From Selaginella moellendorffii (Eukaryota > Streptophyta > Lycopodiopsida > Selaginellales > Selaginellaceae), in NCBI RefSeq assembly GCF_000143415.4, contig NW_003314275.1, positions 140,709-204,708 on the forward strand: 64,000 nt of DNA, in the 5' to 3' direction. Below the pieces are notes generated by a model that was not told the origin of the DNA, ran no database searches, and was given only the letters and a program-made list of their open reading frames with translations. Every line of letters begins with the position of its first letter. Positions within the stretch are counted from its first letter, which is position 1. Positions 1-12,018 of this stretch are shown piece by piece. Both the position numbers and the translations under genes were made by a program.

Positions 1-365
1 CAGGCCTGAGCCAAGCCAAGTGCTACAACCATCGTGACAAAGGTTGGGATATAGAAGTGCACATCCCTCCAATGTTTCACTCTCTTGTTTGCTAGGCCGG
101 GCCGAATTGCTCTCACTCCGCACGGTGAGGAATGGAATCCATTTTACTCTTGTGTGAAAAGTACATAGTTTTTAAATTTACACTAAGTTTTTCAAACCCC
201 TCAAGTAGTCCCGAATCAATTTCGACATGAAGACCTCGATGAAGCCCCATTTACTCTGCACCGTCTTTGTTGCGGATGACATCCCTGGCTTCATATGCCG
301 CTAACGGTGGTTGTAGGCTCCACCCTGGAGAAGAGCAACAAGATCCCCAGCAGTCCCACTGGAAA
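1..365. other. no gene recognised
   Basis: No open frame here has recognisable protein character. The stretch lies upstream of the CR-family remnant and may be a decayed part of it, but I see no clear match to the intact copies at 21.5 and 28.5 kb. Confidence 0.4.
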
Positions 366-906
366 AGGTGGGAGAATTCTCACCAGTGAGCCCCCCAAGA
401 GAAGCCCCAGCACAAGCTTGCCACCGCCACCCACTCGTGGCTCCGAAACGATACTGCCCAGCCAGTCCTCCAGCGCCATGGCAAACCGGGAGAGCTCCAA
501 ACCAGCAGCCCACCAAGTTCATGAGCCCCACGCTCACCGAGACTTTGGTCGGAGTCACGGCGTCCTTCTTGGCCGGGAAGAGATCGCTCGACGGCTTGCA
601 AACCACCACCACCGAGTTGAGGATGGTGAGAGGGAGCTGCGGGATGGCGGCTCTCACAAACCCCGTCTTCCAGTCGTGGGAAGAGATTCGAGCGATCCGT
701 GGCGTGGCCGGGCCAAACTGGAGCTCCTTGAAAATGCCAAAGAGTACCCTCTTTAATCACGAGGACACAGAATCTACACTCACACTAGTTTCAAACAAGT
801 GTTTGGAGCCAAAGCTCAGTGTGAAAAAGAGTAAGTAAAACTTCATAATTTGTTCTGTCCACAATCAATCTGAGAATTTTTCTGGACTGCAGAGGCAAAG
901 CGGTGA
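366..906 (+). pseudogene. C-terminal remnant of a Crinkler/RHS-type (CR) gene
   Basis: The last codons (about 793-838) encode CLEPKLSVKKS, almost the same as the C-terminal end of the two CR genes at 21.5 and 28.5 kb. Upstream, NPVFQSWEE resembles QPVFKSWEQ in those proteins. As in the intact genes, a GTAAGT donor (intron 831-892, 62 nt, ending GCAG) overlaps the apparent stop codon. Splicing would replace the final residues and end at 904-906. The rest of the frame does not align well by eye, and the NTPase and nuclease domains are absent, so this is a diverged fragment and not a functional gene. A minus-strand frame also crosses the region, which is GC-richer than its flanks. Confidence 0.55.
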
Positions 907-2794
907 CTGCACCAGCTCAATTCTTTGCCTACATTGTAGCTTTTGGTCACTTTGCACTTTTGACTGTTCTAGAGCGAGAGAGGACGTCCTTATGTGTGTG
1001 GCCAGAAGAGAGATGCTACAGTCTGAAAAAGCTGGTTCTTATGTACAGTTTGAAAAGTTGGTCCCCACGAGTCCATTGAGGTTATCCTGGAGCTTGCACA
1101 CGAATAGTTCAAATGGACGAGAGGAGAGAAGTATAATATGCACATAGTTTATATTTAACTTTTAACTATTCTCTAATTGTATTAATAAGCCAGATCTTCA
1201 ATGTGCTTTTGTTTTTCGCAACTATACAGCTAAAAACCTGTGTGTGGCAAATTCAAGATGACATGCAATTAAAGCTATGATGCAATGGAATGATTATCTT
1301 GGTTCAAAAAGAATTCCCAAGTTTAAAAGACATTAGGACCACATAGTACTCAAAGTTTTGATAGTGTTGTGTGAATCTGATGTGGAGTGATTGTTAAATT
1401 CTCTCCCTTTTGTGGTTAAGCACGAGAGACTGCTTCAATATTATTGTTCAAGGGCATAGGAGAGCTGGGAGGAAGGCGGCTGCTCTTGAGTTTCAAGGCG
1501 GGAGTTGGGGACTCACTAGCCTTCTTGTCTCAATTAGGCTGCTTTGAAGAGATCTGGCGATGGAATCAATTGCAGACCTGCTGGTTCGGCTTTTCATGGT
1601 TTGCAGACTACAGTCTTTCTAGATCTGCTCAAGTTTGTGTGCCTTTTTATCATGGAGGTACTGCCCATCGCCACAGCTCGAATCTGCCTTTGCCCTCACC
1701 TATCCTCTCCACTTCTTTCTTGAGCCAATCTCCATTCAGATTTTTCGGCAGCGGCCGCGCAGTGGATGGGTGAAAATTTCGTTTCTTTCGACCTCACCTG
1801 GAAAGTAGAGGCCCTCTGCAAGCATCTATAATCTTTCGTCCCGATTTAGCCTTTGTGTGCTTGCCGCAATTACCATCTTTTTTTAGGCGGCATCTGCAGC
1901 AGGGGAGCCTTTTATAGTTTATGTGCTTTTTGCGACCTTATTCGTGAGGATATGCTGCTGTGACATCAGGCTTCATGTGTATACTCTGCTCACTCACACC
2001 AACGGCTTTCGGGAGGTTCTTCATACTTTTGCTTCAATTCGGCGACCGCATGTTGCGAGTGGCTATTCTTCGCGAGTGTGCAGGCTGGGTATTTCGCGCT
2101 ATAGCATTTCGCGCTGACCATTCTATATTGCCTTATTTGGTCAATTTCGACACCTGGTGTAGAAGTTATGTCACGGACCCTGCCGAGCTGCGTACTGTGC
2201 ACGGTCTCCTGGATATCTTCTGGGTCGAGCAACGTTTTTGAAAATTTCGACATGTTTTGGTTTCTGCAGATCTGTGTCTTGCATATGTGACCATTTTTGT
2301 ACGCTTCTGCCGTTGGATGCAGCTGCTGCTATCAAGTTTGTTTGGGTGGCACCTGCAGTCTTCACGGGCTCAGCATTATCTTCTGATTGGTGCAGCGAAT
2401 TGGACTGTTTCTGCTTTCAACCTGTAGCAGACAGCCTGGGCTTTGATGTGATACTGTGACATTTCGGATTTCAAGCTCGTGTTTTTTTTGGTGAACAGGT
2501 ACTTAACATGCAACATGGTTTTCACTTCGTTATTGCAATCTGCTTGTTGCTATCATTGGAGGAGGAAAACAGGTGAGCTTCAGCCATCTGTTGGTAGTGG
2601 CTTTAGGCTACTTCTTCATGTCTTCTTCCATTTTGACGTGCGTATATGGTATGGTGGTCAGTCAGAGGCGGTATGTGGATTTGCATGAAGGACTGGAAGA
2701 ATCTGTTTGTAGTGCAATGATTTGGAGGCTGCTTCATCAACAGATCAGTTTAATAGCCAAAAACAATATTCCTAAGACTTGCTTTGTGTACACT
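907..2794. other. no gene recognised
   Basis: Only short frames without recognisable domains occur here (the longest is about 109 codons at 1444-1773). The sequence is T-rich on the plus strand with no tandem repeats. It could be non-coding flank or old LTR/UTR sequence of the gypsy element that starts at about 2795. Confidence 0.4.
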
Positions 2795-3145
2795 ATTTGG
2801 TTTATACAAGTTTTTGGTGATGTCATTTGGTTTGAACAATGCTCCAGCAACTTTCCAGCGGATTATGGACAAGGTTCTTTATGATATGCCAGAGGTGACT
2901 ACTGACTTCATTGATGATGTCTTGATTCACTTGGAGGGGACATGAGAGGAGCATATTCGTGATGTGTGTAAAGTGTTGGATTGGCTACGGGATGGTGGTT
3001 TAAAGCTGAAGTGGTCGAAATGCGTGTTTGGGTCCAAAGACACAACTTATCTTGGGTACCGTATTTCTCGTGAAGGTTCGCAAGTTGATCTTGACAAACT
3101 TGTGGCTATTTTAAAGCTCCCTACTCCAAAGTGTGTGAATGATGT
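2795..3145 (+). pseudogene. Ty3/gypsy polyprotein fragment: reverse transcriptase (5' half of a split element)
   Basis: The frame encodes the second half of a Ty3/gypsy reverse transcriptase. It shows FGLNNAPATFQRIMD, the catalytic block as DFIDDVLIH (equivalent of the YxDD box), then LKWSKCVF and YLGYRIS of the thumb/connection region. A TGA follows HLEGT near 2943. The frame stops at KCVNDV where the 16-kb LTR element is inserted, and resumes at 19175 with QCFLGKV. Everything upstream (gag, protease, RT N-terminus) is missing. This is a defective, old element. Confidence 0.9.
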
Positions 3146-3662
3146 TGTGAGACATAAATCCTTAAGCCCCAAAGTGGAGCCGAAAGGGTGCCATATGGTA
3201 GTGGCCGAAGCAAAAGCCAAACAAGTGTAACACGTTTGGACTAAAAGGCTTCAACTTGAAAGGTTGAGAGCGGGAGTGGAACTCCCAACGGAGTGCTCAA
3301 GGAACGAGCATGAAGCGAGCAATAAATGAGGCTCCAAAAAGGGACCCAAAAGGACCAACACATGACACATGGAAGTGTCCGAGATGGACCCGAGATGGAG
3401 TCCGAGGTGGACCCGAGATGGACCCAAGATGGATCCGAGATTGAGTCCGAGGTGGACCCGAGATGGACCCGAGATGGATCCGAGATTGAGTTCGAGACGG
3501 ACCCGAGATGGAGTCCTAGATGGACTGAGACGGAGTCCGAGATGGAGTCTGAGATGGAGTCCGAGGTGGACCAAGACGGAGTCCGAGATGGAGTCCGAGA
3601 TGGACCCGAGATGGAATTCGAGAAGGACCCGAGATGGAGTCCGAGGTTGAGACCGAGACCGG

Positions 3663-3694
<32 letters not shown>

Positions 3695-4753
3695 TTGGGA
3701 CCGAGACTGAGGCCGAGGCCGAGTCCGAGTCCGAGTCCGAGTCTGAGTTCGAGTCTTAGAGGGTGAAAGCCCAAAGTGTTCGTCTCCCAGACCCTGGGGG
3801 GTTTGGTGAGCTCCAAAAGTATAGTAGGGGGAGGACTGCAATGGAGCCAGTTTGGCCAGGAAAGGCCAGTTTGGCCTAGAAAGGCTGTACCTAGTGTTGG
3901 GTGATGAGCTGCCCACTGGGAAGTCCAAGACTAGAGTGAACACAGACCGACAAGCGGGGTAGCTTGGTGAAGTGTTCAAGAGCCGGCTCTAGTTCCCCCG
4001 GGAGATCTACTGGTCGATGCTCCCAGTTCAAGTGTGGGTGGCACTACCTACTTGGATACCAGGCGTGGCTCAATGGAACCTCGCTCTAAACCCATGGCTA
4101 GAGCACCCAAAGGCAGAAGGCGGGGAGAGTATCCACGAGGCTTGCATAAGGCCACGGTGTTCTGAAATGTTGTCCTGAAGGCCCAGACTGTGGAAAGGAA
4201 GAGGAGTAGTGTTCTGGTGTGGTAACCAAGGACACAGTCACATAGTGAGGAAGTCCTAGAGGACAATGAGACTTAGTGGTCAGGCTTGTGGGCCTTAATC
4301 CAGTGGCAGTGTTGGCGAACACGGCCATGGACAGAAAGGGACTTGGTGGGGACCGGAAAGGGGATATTGGGGAAGGTTATTCCCTATGTCTAGGGGCATC
4401 CTAAGGTTGCTAAGGAGTGGATCTAGGATGATCACTCATGGACGAATGGCCCAGTCTTTGAGAGACGGGACTATGATACAGGTGGTGTCAGACCACCGAT
4501 GTGACTAAGGTGAATGGGCATGGGCTTAGCGTAACGGGCTGATATGATGATGGTACCTTGGGGTGTCAGTCATGGGATCGGACACGTGGAGCACTTGGAC
4601 CAAGTGCAAAGGTTGAATGGTGGGGATGCCATTCTCGGGGCTAGCAAGCCCAAGTCCAAAATAGGACTTATGGAGGTTATGAGTGAGACTCCTCTAAGTG
4701 GTTAGAGGTGTGGTTAAGTGACTAAAGTAGAATGGAAAATTTAGTCGCTTACA
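3146..4753 (+). repeat. 5' LTR of the LARD-like element (1608 bp)
   Basis: It matches the element's 3' LTR and the minus-strand copies at 40568-42264, 57079-58045, 58204-59026 and 62806-64000. It begins TGTGAGAC and ends CGCTTACA. It contains a GAGATGG/GAGACC minisatellite near its 5' third. Confidence 0.9.
3370..3765 (+). repeat. minisatellite inside the LTR (GAGATGGAGTCC / GACCGA units)
   Basis: Tandem degenerate units of about 6-18 bp built from GAGATGGACCC, GAGATGGAGTCC and GACCGA occur here, with related arrays in every LTR copy (16990-17560, 18064-18180, 41620-42030, 57425-57800, 63805-64000). They create long open frames on both strands with RDG, ESE or SISD repeats. These are artefacts of the repeat and not genes. 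Confidence 0.9.
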
Positions 4754-4756
4754 ACT

Positions 4757-4768
4757 TGGTATTAGAGT
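4757..4768 (+). other. primer binding site (tRNA-iMet type)
   Basis: TGGTATTAGAGT follows the LTR end after three bases and resembles the canonical plant TGGTATCAGAGC site. The minus-strand copy at about 62790-62803 reads TGGTATCGGAGC. Confidence 0.8.
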
Positions 4769-7283
4769 TGTTCCTTAGTCTGACTTTTATTGGTGCTGAA
4801 GTATATCACCACTAGTGTTGGCATTGGAAGGTCCTAGGAGTGGGCTTGTCCTTGAGGAGTAGCAAGTCGGGAAGACATGGCTCTCCACTACAATTCACGT
4901 GTGAACTTGTAGGCAAGGTGGTGGATAGAAAAGGGCCAATGATGGAACGACTTTGGGATCTTGGGAACAGTGTAAAGCTTTCCTCATTGAGTGAGGATGT
5001 GATCCAAATGAGCATTTGATGCAACAAACAAGCTAACATAGTTGTGGTAAACAACTATAGTTGGGATTACGGGAAAGATGCAAACTCCAAAACAATAAAG
5101 GAGTTATAAGATTACCCTTATATAGTTGAGGCTGGTGCTCATAACTTTGAGACCGGAATTGATGACCATGGGAGGTCGAATACAGAAGAGGACACAAGTC
5201 TTCAAAATGGTAGCTGGGGCTACCTCTAATAAATGCTGGAACAACCCAAGGAGTTGGGGGTGTACTCGGAAGATGAGTTGGTATTCTCATCACATGGATA
5301 AGTGGTCCTAAGGGGCAAAAGGTTGCCCCAAAAGAACAAATCAAGTGTTGGAGTAACACTTGCAAAGATGGTCCTTGTGAGTAGGACCTGAATACAAGAA
5401 GTTGTATTCTAGTGAGCTAATAGCTCAAAGGTAGGACCTCACGGGTCATCGGATGATAAAGTCCAAAAAGCTGGATGACTCAAATAAGAGTCAAGGAATA
5501 ATCCTAAGGGATTGGTTGAAACATTTGGACTGAAGTGTATGGTGCCCCATGAGGTATGGGGAGGATGATAAGATCCAAGTATGAGAACAGTAGATATCTC
5601 ATTGATGGCAGAATGTGCCATACTAAAATTGTGGGAAAGATGTTCCAAGAAGAAAGCAACTTTGGCCCAGAGTTGGGTGCAAACACTATGGTGCAGTGCT
5701 AACGAATAGTTAGTATGAGGAACAACCATATTGGCCTTGGCAAAGACCTAGACATTAATAAGTAGTGTCATAAGGATAGGCTCGTGGGGCCAATGGTGTG
5801 GAGACACTAAATGTGCCAAGGTGTGATACCTTGAGGTTATGTTGGTGGGTTCATAAGAACCTCTTGCCAAAGGGAATCCCAACGGAAATGGAAATGGCAT
5901 AGCCTAAAGCTAGAAGGCATGTGGTAGAGTGTGGTGACGAAAACAATGATGGAAGTGTGGAAGCACCAGCAATAAGTTATAGGACTTGACAACTATGAGG
6001 CAACTAAGCAAGAGGGCAGTTAATTGGTTAAACGGGTAAAAGGTAGCTACCCAAGACTTCTTAATGGCATAAAGAAGTAAAATATACCCTTATCAAGGAT
6101 AAGTTGTTTATGTTGCGATATAATGAGTCAATGTCATAAAAGGAAATGCTCATTGTCAAGGAGGCCATCATTGGGACACCCAAACACTCTAGAACACTAG
6201 AAAGTGGTGTTTGGTGTCATGAGGGCAATGGATAATGCCTAAGGGATAAAGTCCCTAACAAATGATGGATAGAAGGTACTATCCAAATGTCCAAGGTTGC
6301 GGTGACGGGAGAAGTCTATCTACCCAAATCGAACAAAAGCTAAAGATGGAATTTTGGCGGGGCTAGTGATGGGCATATGAAGGCCCATAAGTAGCAACAG
6401 TAATCCTAGTATGGGGGATTACAAGGTGAACAAACCCGAATTGAGGAACCACTCCCTAGGTGGTTGAGTAAGTTCATCCTTATGAATACTTGCCAAGGCA
6501 TGGTAGAAAGTGCAAAGCTATCTTCCTAGTCTGGAGGAGAATAACAAAAGGAAATGTATGAGGCCAAAAGGCATGTAGTATGGGGATAGAACCGAACCAT
6601 AGGAATTGATAGGCATGACCAAGGGTGGTTATGCAAGTATGGAGTGGAGTGTTACTAGCGACCGGGATGCCATGGAGAGTCTAAAGCATGGGATTGTCCA
6701 TGTTGGACTATATGGTAATTGGAAAACTTGCGAAAGGAGAGGCCTTAGCAAGCCAAAGAATAGAGTTCCTTGAACGTTCCCCTAGGTAGATAAGTACTTA
6801 GTCAGCCAAGTGTAAATGGTTCATAGGACGCACGAAATCAGAGTGGCGCAGCAGAAGCGTGGTCTTGAAGCTTGCCATGAGGCGAGGCTATCAAGATTGG
6901 GGAAGTAGTTCCCGAGTGTTCAAAAAGAGGGCTTTGAACAAAAGCTGATGGTTAGGGACTTTCACGCTTATGCATGAACTATGTTATGGTGGCCGAATGA
7001 CTTGCTAAGTGAGATTGGCAAGTCGGGGGGAACGAATACCCTAGTTGAAGGAGCCAACTTCAAAGGGGTGGCCCAGGGGGCCGAGCATGGAGGAGTCCAT
7101 GCATGATCACAAAACATGTCAAGTGAGAGGACTTGGCAGTGCAGAGGAACTAGGTTCCTAAGCTGTGATCTGTAGCGCACTTTAAATATAAATTGGTGCA
7201 CCAGCGTGGGGAGTCACGCCAGGCATCCGGTGTGATGCTGTTCGTAGATGCATATACAGAGGTTGGGTTTGAGTCCCAACCCT
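4769..7283. other. internal non-coding region of the LARD-like element, 5' part
   Basis: There are no convincing frames. Homologous sequence exists on the minus strand at 59027-62805, which shows that this is a conserved part of the element family and not random filler. Confidence 0.75.
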
Positions 7284-7297
7284 CTAGTGCTTGGGTT
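7284..7297. repeat. LINE target site duplication, left
   Basis: CTAGTGCTTGGGTT, identical to 15267-15280. The uninterrupted site is present in the minus-strand copy of the LTR element near 60230-60265. Confidence 0.85.
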
Positions 7298-7403
7298 CGA
7301 TGCAACATGTATGTACATTTCTCCAAGTCCCTTAGGGACTGATACAAAAAACAAGAATCCCTTAGCACTATTCACTCAACTATGCTGTCCTGCAATTCTC
7401 TAC

Positions 7404-10400
7404 CTAATAGTGACTGCTGCCCTCCAATCGTGGCTGCTGTGGTTGTCGCCTCCACAGTGCATCCAGTGCCAGATCACCACGTCGAGCCTCCTTTGTTACC
7501 GTGTCCGAAGGTCTCCATTTCCACTTGACCTCCCCCTCGTGTTCAATTCCGTAGCACGGAGTCCATAGTCGTCGCCAAGCTGTGAGCGCCTCCCTGTTTT
7601 TCCCATGCTCCTGGAGCAGCGTATCCCTCAAGCGGATAGCAGCCAGTGTGAGCCTCCACCAATTCGCCATGATCACTGAAATCCGAGCACATTGCCCTTC
7701 GAAGTGGTTGCGGTTTCGAGCCTCCCAGAGTGCCTGTACCCCGGAAGCCCGCCATACCTCCCATCTCGCCCGTCCAAGGGCCTCCCACACTATGGTCCCA
7801 ACTTCCACTCCTACCACATCCCACCTAACTCGGGTGCCCCATCCTGAGCGTCCCCAACACCCGATCTTCCGCCAAGTTGCTCCTGTGCATGGTCCCCTTG
7901 CCTCTGGAAACCATTGGGTGACATCCCCTTCTCGAATTTCAAAGTCCTACTTGTCCCCTAGTTCCCTCGTTGCTTTTGCTATCTGCCGCCACGTCTCCTT
8001 AGCCACGTCACGATCCCAGAGGAGGTGTGTGACCGTCTGCAGTTCCCCGCATTCTGAACACCTGCGAGCATTCTCCGCTTGAAACCGCTGGCCTACTGGC
8101 AGCCCATGCGTCGCCACGAGCCAAGAGGTTACCTTTGATTTTTCCTGGATCGGTAGTTTCCAGAATGCCAAGGTGTTGTCAATCACCTGGTATGCCTCCA
8201 CTCCTAGCGCGATCCACTTTTGCCATAGTTGTGGGATTTCTTCTCTCTCAAATTCCCTGTTCACCATCAAACCATTCCGTGCATCTTTGACCTCGTAAGT
8301 GAAGAAGCCGTTCGCCCTACGTCTCCACACTGCTGGGTCCCAATCCAGGTCTTCTATTAACTCTTTCCTCCACCATACTAGCCGTCCATCTCCTTCTAGC
8401 CAACAAGGTGACTCTACCACCTCTGTCCGAGTTGCTGTCTGTCTCAGAACCTGGATTCGTCCTTTCACTTCATCATCCGTGACCTATGGTATCTATTGGG
8501 GTCCTCCCGCCTTGAGGAGTGTGTCACCTCTCAGTACACGAAAAGGCCTGCCGAGGTTTTGGTCTGGGTCTGTCACGAACCACACCTCAATCTCCCCCAC
8601 ATTCCACGTTGGGGTTGGCATCGTGAACACCCGAGTCCATTTCCCAAGTGGTACCTGCTCGCCATCCAACGTCTCCTCCCTTTGAATTGCCACAAAGTCC
8701 CCAGCGTGTAACCTTCTTGCTGGCCATTTATCTACTGTCCATGCCTCTGTCACTGCCCGCAGTAGCCTCAGTAAATCCCATTGCACATCCCGCCACTTCC
8801 CTGGCCCGAAAACTTGGAAGCGCCGGGATGATTTCTGTGGATCCGGATCTACCACTCCAACTAGTTGCTTGACTGTCCTGAAGCCTCCTTGGTGTACCCG
8901 CCTCCATATGGTGTAGTGGTTCTCTCGGCCTAGTGTTCTGTCTCTTGCCTTGAACAACTCATTGAAAAACAGCGGCTGATTCAGCCAATCCTCTGCCCTG
9001 TTCGGGATGACCTGCGTCACTGGAAATGACTTCCAGAGCCAATGAAGACCCTGAACCAACTGGCCTCCCCTTACCACCTGTGTTTGTCCTTCTGTGAACA
9101 TCCAACGGGGGTCCTCGTCCCAAACTCTTGCGAATCCATGCTTCGGCCTGATGGCTAGCATGCTCTTCCTGAAAAGAAGCTTCCAAGCTTGAGCCCCCGG
9201 TTGAAGGCCCATTAGTATGACTTTGTACCTCATCACCTTGCTGATGTCACTTGGGTCGATTATCCCCAAGCCGCCTAAAACTCGTGGTCTCGCCGTCGAC
9301 TGCCATGCCACCTTGGCCATCGTCTGGCCACTGACCAGCGCTCCCTTCCACACATACATGTGCACCATGGACCTTATGCGTTTGATTGTTGTCTCTAGAA
9401 CTGGCCATACTGAGAGGTGGTACCACGTACACGGCAGCACGATGCTTTTCGCCACCACCACCCTTGCCGGCAGTCCCAGTTTCCGTGGCGCCCATTTCTG
9501 AATCGCTGTTCTGGTCCTCCGCAGCAGCACTGAGTCCTGCGTAGAAGCTTTGAACTCACCTCCTACCTGAATTCCCAGGTAGCATGTGTCCTCCCCTGGT
9601 GATAACCACTAAAAGTCGATGTCTCGTCCCCACGCCTCGATGTCAGATTTCCCCCAGTTGATTCCTATCGACTTGTTCCAGTTGATGGCCGCTCCTGCTG
9701 CTGTGTTGAAGGCCTCTAGCCTGGCCCTTGCAGTGTCCAGGTTAGCCTTGGTACCTAGCAGAAAGAGTGCTGTGTCGTCCGCAAATGCGCTGTCGAGCAG
9801 GTCCCTTCCCACTGTTTGAGTTCCAGGGAGTTGCTGTCTTTCCTTGGGTAACTCCACGCCCCTGATTCCTTCACCTTCCGCCAGGAACGCCCCTAGAGCC
9901 TCCGTGACCATGAGGAAGGTACGGAGCCAACAGGCAGCCTTGTCACACCGATCTCCCTAGTCGAAACCACGGACCTGTTTCTCCATTGATGACCACCCTG
10001 CTTGATGCTCCCCGGTACAGGAGAGTGATGAGTGTTACCATGGGCACTGGGATTCCTATCCATCTCATACAGTCCTCCAGGAAGTCCCAGTCCACCCGGT
10101 TGTATGCCTTCCCGAAATCCAGTAGCCACCACATTCTGCCTCGAGGATTTTGCCCATCTTTGGGCCAGGAGATAGGTCCAGATATTCTCCGCAATCTGTC
10201 TCCCTAATACGAAGCCTGTCTGTTGTTCTCGAATAATGATGGGCATCACCGGTTGCAATTTGAGCGCCATCGCCTTGGCGTAGATTTTGTATGCTGTAGA
10301 TTTTGTACGCATCGTTATTGGTCTCCAGTTGCGCAGTTCTTGAAGGTCCCCTCTCTTTGGAAGTAGTGCGATCTGGCCCTCCAGTATCTCCGCCGGGAGC

Positions 10401-11920
10401 TGCCCTGCTTGCTGCGCCTTTGTCCAGGCCTCCATCATCAGCGGGCCAATCACCTCCCAGTTTCTCTGAAAGAATCTCGGGGGCAGTCCATCTATCCCGG
10501 GCATTTTGTCGTCGCTCAGTCTGTCCAAGGCCTTGCGGAGATCTTCCACGGTGAGGTCTGCCGTGAGCTGTTCGTTCCATTCCTGCGAGACTCTGTGCAG
10601 CAGCGTCTTCAACACCTTCTTCGCTGCCCGGGCTCTGACTGTAGTCTTCGGTTGTGCTGTGTACAACCGTTCGTAGAACCTTTGTGCCAGTTCTTGCATG
10701 CCTTGCTGGTCCTCTACCAACTTTCCATCTTCTGCCTTGAGGCCCAGAATGGGTGGTGAGTCTGAGATTGGGCGGATGCCTCTGTAGAAGGCCTTGTTCA
10801 GCAGCCGCTCGTTTACCGCCCATGAGTCCTCTTGAGTACGCACTCCGGAGCTCCAAGCCGCGAATTCCCTCTCCTGTAGTTCTGCTTCCCTCTGATCCAG
10901 GGCCTCCTGCCACCTTCCTGCGTCCTTGGCCGTTAGCACCATCCTCTAAGCTGTTGCCACCTTCTTCCTTGCTAGGCGCAGCTCCTTCATTACTTCACCC
11001 TTTATTGCCTGCTGTCTCTCTCTCAGCTGGTCCGAGCAGTCTTGCAGCATTGTGGTGAGCACTAGTTCACTTCCCTCCAGAATCCGACTAACTTGTGCCG
11101 CTGCCTGTGCATCTGCCAAGGTGTGGATTGAGATGGCTCGCTGCACTGCTTTACCTTTGTCTTTCTGGAGCTCGATTTTACACCGGACTGGGTCGTGGTC
11201 CGAAAAAGAGGGGAAGCATGGCCACGTCTTGAGACTCCCGCCATCTTTTCTCACTCTAGGGGAAGCGTATATCCTGTCCAGTCGTGACTGACAACTTGTT
11301 GACTCCCGACGGGTGTAGGGGTGTGCATGGGGGGTGAATCCTTCCTCGTGTTGCAGGTCCACGAGGTCCAGCTGTTCTGCCAGTGCCAGCCATTGTAGTT
11401 GTTCCCGGCCCTGGATGGTCTCTTGGCCTCCTCTCCTGTCCTCTGTGTTTTCCACCATCTTGAAATCCCCTAGCACCAGCCAATGCTCTGCCCGGCCCCT
11501 TGTTTTCACTCGAAGTTCTTCCCAGAAAAGGGTCCGAGCCCGTCTGTTGGTTGGGGCGTAGACATTTAGGATCCCCACTCGTCCAAAGTGCAGGCTGAGC
11601 ACCAGGAGCTGCGCTCTCCCCGGCACCAACACTTCATGATCCCTTGCTTGTGCTGACCATCTAGTGGAGACCACGATGGTTGTGCCCCCCCCTGGCCTGG
11701 ACCGAGCTGCTACCGCTGCATTCCACCAAGTTTTCCCTCTCATGCCGAAGTTGTAGTCTGGTTCAGCGTCCATCTTATGTTCCTAGATGCATAGAAAGTC
11801 TATCCCACCTTCCAGTCCCAACTCCCTTATATGCGACTTGAGTTGGATTCTTTTGTGGAGCCTATTGTCCGTGGAACTGAGGCCTCGGCAGTTCCACATC
11901 AAGCACGTTAGGGCCGTCAT
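7404..11920 (-). pseudogene. LINE ORF2: endonuclease / reverse transcriptase (broken)
   Basis: It starts at 11920 with MTALTCLMWNCRG, the WNCRG box of the endonuclease. A stop falls just before EHKM (normally part of an ETK-like motif). Next come VLGDFKMVEN (usual GDFN with Asn changed to Lys), SRLDRIYAS and FSDHDPV. A second stop ends this stretch at 10946. The RT part (10942-9893) shows DDKMPGIDGLPPRFFQ, IALLPKRGD, NWRPI and QTGFVLGRQI, then shifts frame. It continues as WWLLDFGKAYNRVDW and, in 9911-9609, the catalytic box FADDTALFL. Downstream pieces at 9530-8493 and 8468-7947 hold the RT C-terminal region and a RRCSECGELQTVTHLLWDRD zinc motif typical of plant zf-RVT domains. Several stops and one frameshift make it non-functional. 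Confidence 0.9.
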
Positions 11921-12018
11921 GGTGCGACATACTTCCAGGAGAACCTGTTGGTGCTTGGCTGCGCCCTCCACTCTGTGGAGATGGTCCACACTGCTGTTGG
12001 CTTCCCTCCGTGTCTGGC

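Noticed and set aside
3241-3979. Long overlapping frames on both strands with RDG, ESE, SISD or RSRSRS repeats
   Set aside because: They are produced by the GAGATGG/GACCGA minisatellite within an LTR, and equal frames appear in every LTR copy.
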